From contig CP099842.1 in assembly GCA_030062745.1 (NCBI GenBank), positions 25,763,822 through 25,827,821 of the forward strand: a stretch of 64,000 nt of DNA, read 5' to 3'. This DNA is from Capitulum mitella. Its lineage: Eukaryota; Arthropoda; Thecostraca; Pollicipedomorpha; Pollicipedidae. Positions 38,301-47,300 of the stretch are shown piece by piece. The translations under genes and the position numbers were made by a program. Each line of letters begins with the position of its first letter. The first letter of the stretch is position 1. The notes under the pieces were generated by a model. That model ran no database searches. It saw only the letters and a list, made by a program, of their open reading frames with translations, and was not told the DNA's origin.

Positions 38301-41300
38301 ATTTAGTGACCAACCCGCTTGGACTGTCTGCTGGTATGCCTCTATTATCCTAGTTTTCCCGTACTCGGCTGTCTGTGGACTCTGTCCAAGATGCCGCAGT
38401 ACATTCCACACAGAATAATGAGCCATGGACTTAGGATGAGGAAGTACGGATCAGATCAATAGGTGTTATAATGTGGAGTCTACAGCATAGCGATAGACTG
38501 AACGATTTCCCAGCCTTTGAATAAGACTGGTAAGGCACGATTAGGCAGCACAACGGGGGAGAGTTTAGGGTGATCAAAAAGTAGTCTTTGCTGCCACTAG
38601 TTCAGATTTCAGACAGCAGGTGTTTGCATGCCCGACGATTTCAGGCTTCCTCTGCGTCTAAACGGCTAAAGCGACCAGATAATTTGGCGATATGTGTGAC
38701 ACTGACAGAGCGACAGCGAAACGCCAACCAGTAGCCTACAACATTCAAACGATGCTTCTCACCGCACCCATCCTATCCGGGGCATCGACATCAGGTTTCG
38801 GGACAGGTGCGACCCGTTGGCTGAACCCTGACCCCGCGGCACCGTTCGTCTGGATCTGGGGATAATTCTGGTGCGGCACGGAGCCAACTGGGACGACGAC
38901 GTCTGCAACAGACACTGCCGCCACGGCATGCCGGGAGGCAGGCTCGTGGCGACTCCAGCTCACCGTTCGCCAACAAACGAACATCTGGTCCAGGCGGCGA
39001 ACCGAGCATTTCGTCGGAACTCATGTTTAGGAGCTGAGATGTGATTCCTCTAATCCATGATGGCTGTAAACGTAGGCTAAGGCCAGCGATACATCACAGG
39101 CTGACGTATTTTTGTTTGGAATTCCGCAGTTCTGGTTCGTATTCTGATCCTTACATGCAAGCGGTAGTCATTTACGGTAATCCAAGCAAGACGAAAAATA
39201 TTGATGGGTTGTCTAGATGCGATTAACGGCGAGCAGACTTGCACTACAAAATCTTTTCAAAGCCCGTAACGTGAGTAGCGCTGAACTTCTTCTACGTTTA
39301 AATGGCCAGGATATTCCAGGCGTCTGCGTTAAATGTTTTGATGACTCAGCAAGTCTTACACCTGAACATAAGCCACGGCGTTGAAAGACGAACTCTGAAA
39401 CATAATCTAAAGATTCCGAAACTCAATCCGAAGACCGAAACACAAGCTGAATGTGTTGCGGTGCGGTGGGCGCGGGTTTTGTGGCAAGGGAATGAGCTTG
39501 CTCTCGTAAGCACTCCGGCAAAGATTCGGTGAAGTGTATTACAATAGCCATTAGAAAATCAACCATTTCCATCAGCCAAACGCAACGGAATGCAAATCTT
39601 TTCCGACGTTTGATGCAGTCCGTCTGTGGTATGCGGTCTCCAGCTTGAAACCAGGAAGGAACCTTCGCACTCCTCTGAGACCGCGCTCTCATCCATGAGG
39701 ACCATGCTCGAAAATCCTCCCCCTTCCGACGGCTTCTCTCACAGTTCTGTCACTTGGAGGACCCGTCACAGACTCGCCTAGCCTGCCTGCCTCCCGGACC
39801 ACCTGAACCAGCGCTCGACCCAGCGTCGGGCGGGCGCGGCCTCCGCGGCCCTCGCGGGGCTCCGCGGGCGGCGCCACTCACTCGTCCTCCATGGATGCCG
39901 GCATCGTGATCCGGCGCTGGGCGCGCCCGAGGTCTCGCTGCTCGGACGATCACCAGGCGAGCGGCAGACGCATAACGCGGAGGTCACCGGTCACGAGAGG
40001 TCAGCGGCAGCCGGGCGCCGGAGGTCACCCACCAGTCACCCACCGACTGACTCGGGCCGGCCGGCGGCGCCGCCTCGCCACCGCCGCCGGCGCAGGTATT
40101 TATAAATTAGATACATGCTTCCAGGACGCGCTGCCAAGAGGTGCCGTGAGGCGGCCGGCGGCCGGCGGCCGGCGCCGAGTCGGCTCGGCGCAGGCCGGCG
40201 ACCCCTGGACGGACAGCGGCAGGGTTGGCGGCCCCTGGACAGCGCAGCAGCAGGGAAGTAACGACTAGACAGTAGAACGCCTGGCTCGGCGAACTCTGGG
40301 AAGGGGAGTAACAGAGTTGATAGCCCCTAGACAGAGAAATAGCCTTGGTCAGCGACCCCGGGGAGGGCAAAGAGCCACGGGTCGGAGGCCCCTGGACAAC
40401 TGAGCAACCGCGAGACGGCAAACCCAACAAGGGAAAGCAGTTACGTATCGGTGGCCGCTGAACAGGAAACAGCACCCTGGACGGCGCAGCACCTGGATAT
40501 GCTCCCTTTGGGGGGGAGGCCTGTCAGTCGTGAACCCGCGAGTCAGGTCTCGGACAGATAGGCCTGAGGGACTGGTTGCGCCTTCCTGGGGTAACGATAT
40601 TTGGAAAACGGCTCTGCAGTATGATGCTCTGCCAATAGTGCACCTCATCTTTTGGCCAAAATAGCACACTTAAGTTAGCACTGACGGAAGTCATTGTTGC
40701 TGATCGTGCACAGCCTGCGCACCACACTCTTTGGATTACAAGTTATACGAAGTTGATTTCCAGTGCGTACGCGTTGGAAGCCGATCAGTTCAAACCAACA
40801 GCTTGGTTTTATGAGCATAACTAGCCAGATATAATTCCTTTCGTTGCTTCAATATCCTCGCCAATGCAAAGCTAGGTTATGATAGGAATCAGTTTCAAAG
40901 TGTGTTTGAAGCGAACACGGTTAAAAGGCTAGACATCTAGAGCACATGTATTGAGCATACATTCCGTGACTGGCCTAGAGGAAACACATTTTTGCAACGG
41001 AGTCACAAATCTGACGCTTTTAGTGCTATTAGCTCCCGTAAATGTTGTGGCACACCCAGAGGTCAGAGGAGCAAGGCTTTGGCACCGCAACAATGTTCAA
41101 GAAACTTGACACATTCTGGCTCGGGTCTGGCCTAGAACCACACCTGTTTCTGATGCAATCGATGATTTTTCACGTTCTTCACGACATCTAAAGGCGTGCC
41201 ACTCTCGTTGGCACTGCCGGTAGCATTTTCTATTTTTTAACTTAAAATGTAACCCAACCGAAGGAGACTTGGTTAAAATAATAAAAAGAAATCTTGCGAA

Positions 41301-44300
41301 AACATCTAGATATGATAGCGGTTTCCGTGTGATCCCGTTCGTAATATGGACCTTGACGCCAATACGCCCCATACACCAATGTGCTTTAATATGGATGGTG
41401 AGATAAATGGAGGAACCAACGCAAGTGTGTGTAATTGTCCGTACTCGTAAATTTTGGGAAACACATACTGAGAAAGGGAAAAGAAGGGACGCGATATCAG
41501 CGTTTGCAGTGATCCAAAGCGGACAAAGGGACACCTTCTCCAAAATGCCTAAAACTTGGCAACCAACTAATCGGTGTTCGTCGCTGACGTTGCCGCCGTG
41601 GACTGGCTATCCAGGGTGTGGCTCGTGCAAGAGACAGTGGAAATCGTGTTCGACCTTGTTGAACACCAAGCTAGCACTCACGTCCCGTACGTCGCGTCCG
41701 CATCCACAATCCCGCACCACCCGCGGTCTCTGACCCGACCTATGGACCAGCGACGTACAGCTTGCGCTACAAGCGACGGAGCGTACGCCGAGCTCGACGT
41801 TCAGGTGAAACGCGCTACACCACAACGTTGTCGTGACGACATCGAGCGCCGCCGGCAGGAGACATCGGCATCGAAGCTATGCCGCCAGCTCCGTTGCATC
41901 AAAGTCGGAGGAGTCGACCCAGCCTGAAATCATCCCTCCAGACGAGCTGGACAGCAACTTCACCTCCCTTGGGGCCCGCACAGGTGACAGCGTTACTGCG
42001 GGGTTTCTACAGTCGGGTCGCCATCTGCTCGGCGTGCAAGAAGCAGCGCTCTGGGGCTGACACCTATCACGTTCGTCCAGTTTCAACGTATTTCATTGAG
42101 TATGTCGAACAAAATTTCGTGCATGGAAAAGGACATCCCACTGAATGTTCTGAAGTTGTGCTTCAGAATTATCGGACATCCACTATTACGCAGCGTAAAT
42201 TGCAGCATTGCTAGAGACTGTGCCGTCGTTTTGGAAGCGTGCCATAGTCATTCCGCTGCATAGGTCAGATGATCCTTGGAATGCGTCAAAGTTTCGGCCC
42301 ATTGAAAACGTTCCAGAGATCCGCGAAATTGCCGAAAAAACTATACACTACCGAATCACCGACTGTATGCAGCCAAGTCGTTTGTTTAGAGAAGATCAGC
42401 ACGGTTTTGTGTCCCGCAACTTAACGTGCACAGCTCTTTCAGCTGCCACGCACCACGTTCTGCAGCGTATGGACCGGTCAGAGGTATCGTTACTGGCACT
42501 CCTCGATCTCAGGAAGTGCTGTGATGTGGTGGTTCATGACGTGATCCTAGAGAAACCCCAGTGGCTGCACATATCCCCGGGATGGTTTTCCAGCTATCGG
42601 GAGAGTCATACGCGGCGTGTGAAAGCCGGTGACAGGCTTTCAGAGCCGAAAGCGCAGCAGATTGACAAGTTCAAAGGACCGTATCTTGGGCCACTGCCCT
42701 TTAACATCGTCACTAGCGACCTGGCTTGTCACATCCCCAATAAGATCGCTGGTTTCCGCATATGTACTGTTGGTTCGACGATAATACCCAGCTGGTGATC
42801 AATGGCCCAAACTGTAGGCTGCCTTCAATAACAGCCGCTCAGGAGAATGTTTTACAGATTGTCTACACGTTATTCCTTCAACACGGCATGAAGGTGAACG
42901 CTAAGAAAACCGACTTCATGTTGTTGGGTAGTAAACGCAACCTCAACTTGATCACGGACCCAGGCACAGTGTTTTTCATACAGCAGCCTCTCGTCCCCTA
43001 AACAAAGGCTAGAAACACAGAAGTGATCATGGACTTTTGTCTAACATGGGACCGCATGTCAATAGCGCTGTTGTTAAGTGTACCGGCATACTCATGGGTC
43101 TTCTGCACGCCAGGAGCCTTCTCCCACGACGTCATCTGCCTCGTCTCTTCGATGTTCTGTTGCTGTCTCACATCAAACATTGCTTGCTAGTCCATGGGAA
43201 AGCATCTGCATCCCAGTCAGCCAAAATGTAAACAGGTTTTGAATTTCGCCGCTCGCGTGACTTCAAATCGGCAAAAATTTCAGCACGCATCTGATGTGAT
43301 ACGACCGTTCAAGGTGCTGTCAAAAACCTAGCAACTGTCGCTGACGTCAACATGCTGCACAACATTTTAAGATCGCAGCAGCCTGCGCAATTCCTGAAGA
43401 GTTTGTCATACGATAAGGACCACGTTTGTCGCGTCACCAGACAGTATAACATGTTGCATGTGCCCCGTGTTATCAGTTCCTTCGACAAGCACACTTTTGT
43501 CCACCGAGCACGTATCGAGTGTAACACCCGTGTCGTACGTCACAATATACAGCATTCCTCTTTACCGGCGTTAAAGAGTACCATAAAACAACAAAACCTG
43601 TCTTCGGTGCAGTCGACCTGATAATGCTGATTTTTATCGTGTGCTCCCATTTTGGCTTGCGTGCAGTGTGGCAGGCATTCAAGTCAGTATATTCTGCATC
43701 TATTTCATTCTTGTTGTCTTTTAACTATGTAGCGTATGGCAAAGGCCACAGTCCATACAAATAGCCCATTTTAGTGGATGTGGCGGGGTATTTGTCAACA
43801 CAATCCAATGCAATACAATATTTATATCAAACACACATCTGGCACACTATAAGATATGTGTACCTTGTAACGGGTAAACAGCACAGAAACATGACGAGAT
43901 ATGCCTGTATATTATTTGAAGCAATGCTTGTAACCAGCACAGTAGCCAGAGGGCCGCTTGGATCGCATGTTACGATCTTGTTAAATGGTAGAGAACATGC
44001 ATAACTGACGTCAACAAGTGTCCTCAATAAAAAACTCCCGAAAATCCTTCATCGGTTTCGTAGATTTCTCAGCAACATTGAAATTTCCTCATACGTCTCT
44101 CATTTTGATACTATTCTACGTAGACAAGAAGACTTTTACCAACAAATCTTGAGACAACCACGCGATCCATCTATAGCAAGAAAACATTGATGTCGGCAGT
44201 CAGATGATGGTGCTAGTAGCCGAAATCGTGAACCAGGGTAGCAAGTTGGGAAACGTACGGCTCGCCTTGGAACTGCTTCTTAATGGAAAGAAGGGGAATT

Positions 44301-47300
44301 CGCGATATTTTCCGAAGAAACAGCTTTGTTTAAAAAACAAAATAAACTAAAATCTGGATGAAAATAAAGGCCAAAATGAAGTTAAAACTTGAAATGACAC
44401 GGAGCTGATCCATCATCTTATTAAAGAACTTCAAGACTGAGGGCGGAAACGCTTGGACTTGGCCACTAGTAGTGGTTAAGGATAGCAATTAAGAACATAC
44501 GCTCGTACGAAATTAGAGATATCTGATTCTGTAGTCCGTTTCATTGCAGGTGACAGTGCTGGGAACTCTTGGGAAGACAGTCCATCACGGAGCCTTTCTC
44601 CACGTATAATGGTGGGCTAATAAGTTAAAAGATATTTTTGAGGGAGTGAAGAAAGACATCATTAGTTGCATTTTATAGTCTTTGAGCTTGTTCTATGGCT
44701 TATGACTCGCAGTAAGTGGATCCAGAAGTCTCCTGAAGGGGTCATGGTTCGAATGGGATGTATTCGGAAATTCGGGGACCCCTTACTTTCCGCCCCCTTT
44801 ATTACTTTTTCCTTCTATTTTGCCCGGTTTAATTAGATTTTTTTCACGCATCGGAAAAGCCGATGGACACCATAGTTCCTCATTTGAATTTGCGCCTGGC
44901 GATCTGATAGTTAATGGCTGGCTGCTGCTCTGCTTATGACATTGACGGCTGCAAAACACAGCCTGCATTCAAAGCTGAGGCCTGCACCGTGGGCTGTGAC
45001 CTGTTCCCAACAGTTCAGCAGTCCAGGGGTACAGCAGTGATCCGGTGATGCCGCCGCCACCTCTCGTTCTTATCCGAAGGGTCAAACGAACATCGGCAGA
45101 TGGCATTTTTTCATCCAAACTGAGTAGGTTCTGGCTGGCAACGTGAATGGAAGGCCAAGGAAACTGGAGACAGATGAATAAGGACCATCGCTTTTACGAG
45201 CAGGAAAATGATCGGGTGATCTAGCAACAAAACCAAAGATGTCCGATACTCTCAGAAGGACAGATTTGTGTTCATTGCATGAACGTGATACCGTGGTCAA
45301 AAAGGGCCTGTTCTATCCGGTCAACCGCTTCCGCCATTTGCATATAAGTAAAACCATCTCATTGCGGGTGCTGTCGAAGAGAGTGAATGGCTCAGATTTT
45401 TCAGGCTGTCAGACTGTGCAGACATCTGGCCACTCTTCTGTCCATGAACAGCGACACGGCCAAGCACTTCATGATCTGACGTAGGTAACTTCCGCAATGT
45501 CGAGGAAAGCTTCCATACATGCAGAATCCTGCTCGTGTGTGCAGCCTTCGTTGGGCTTATGGTAAAGGTCCATCGGGGAGACATTCGTATCCGTACACCA
45601 AGGCAATCAAAACAGATATTGCCGCCATTGCCGAGCTGCCCCGCTCAGTCTGCATTTCTCTGTGTGCAAGGAAGAGCAGGTATTGGTATCGTCCGCCAAC
45701 CTCCCCTTCTAACGTTTGTCATTTGGCAGAGCGGAGGCGTCGGCACCTCCGGATTACAGCTGTACCGCCGCACTTCAGAGTGCGGCACAGCCTACGGGTT
45801 CAACGTCATTAGCGAAGTCAATTACGAAAATTCCGTAGCGATGGGTCGGAAATTTCCATTTCCTTTTCTGAAATTCTCATTTCAAAAAAGTGCCTGCTTT
45901 AGTAGTTCTGAATGCGCTGAATCCAATGGTACTACTCGTTTGAAGCAAACGTTGGTACTCCTCGTTTCAAGCGTCTAAACATTAGAGATTTCGTGCATTC
46001 CCACGTTGTGAAAACGACTAATATTTCAAATGGGTACTGTCTGACCTATCAGGGCACAGGCAGTCTGGGTCTCCTAAATTTGCTGCCTGAATCCGCCCCT
46101 GGCATGAGGTTCTCTTGTGGTATTTCCATGAATCAACGAGTCTTTACCGACGAAGACACGTCATCTGCTCCAGAAGAAAATGGCACCGACGACCCCGATG
46201 GCGCACGTCCTAGGTGGAACTCGTCCGTAAAACAGGTTAAACGGTCATGGTTACGATAGCAAAAACCCGTCTCGTAAAAACTGGCCTTGATAACGCTCCT
46301 CTGATCATACCACACATCCCTGACAACGTTTGGAGCACCGCACAAGCATGCCATCGACATCACAACCGCATCCGTTTTACGACGTGGCACTTAAGACTTT
46401 TTGAACATTTTTTTTTCATAAAACAACCACGAAATGTTTTCTCATTTCGCTCAGCAGCATACGCATACATCTGTTAAACCGAATCTGGCACCATAAGTCG
46501 TTTTCCAGGCTATTCGGATGTTAACTATGAAAAGATGCCGCCGTAGAGGTTGCCTGCTCCGGCCAAGCCGATTTCAATGCCATCACTCGTCAGAGGCGCA
46601 GGGACGGGACCGTCGGAGCGTGCCGCTAGTGGGATAGGTCACGGGACACCACCGCCGCTGGCGGCGACCCACCCGACTCCCCGCACACAATCGGTCTCAG
46701 TCCGGCCCCGACCTCGCCCCCGGGCGCCGTACAACGCCGCGGGCCGCGCCAGGACCGCGCCGGCCGACAGCCAGACAGACAAACAGCCGAACGGACGAGC
46801 CGACGGACAGGTGGCGCTCGCCGCCCGCCGCCAAGTATAGCGGCCGGCGGGCGGACCCAGAAACCGCGCGCCGGCCGCGCGGCGCGCCAAATCGGCGCGC
46901 TGAATCACGCGCGCGCGCCGCCGTTCGCGGCCGGCGCGCCACATTGAGTCACTGCGACAGGCCGGTGGCGGGCGTCACAGTTCGGCGTCATCCGCGCACG
47001 CGGCGAGATATCCGGCTGACGCAACCGGACGCGTGGGGAGGCATCCGGCTGGCGCAAACCAGACACGCGGCTGGCGCAAAACAGGCACGCGGGGAGGCAC
47101 CCGGCTGGCGCAAACCAGGCACGTGGGATAACGTCAAGTCCGGTACAAACTAGGAACGCCGGCCAAGGCCAAGTCTGGTACGAATTGGCACGCAGGAGAG
47201 GACCGCGAAATGCATTAGGAAGACCGCGAAATGCATTAGGAATCGAGACAAAACTCGATATTAAGCTCATTCTTTCTCTTCCTTATACTCTCCCCCTCTT

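Larger units (their letters stand above)
28356..38762. other. 10.4-kb intron between exons 2 and 3
   Basis: Contains a pyrimidine tract, two TA-rich repeats, the degenerate GGGGCCCC array and a possible MITE. In 29.2-33.0 kb and 35.4-38.7 kb I see only short unconvincing ORFs on both strands. Confidence 0.5.

Noticed and set aside
39867..39892. Short first exon MPASMED before GTGAGT on the minus strand
   Set aside because: Ends in phase 2 and cannot join any known downstream exon of the Ig1-Ig2 region in frame.
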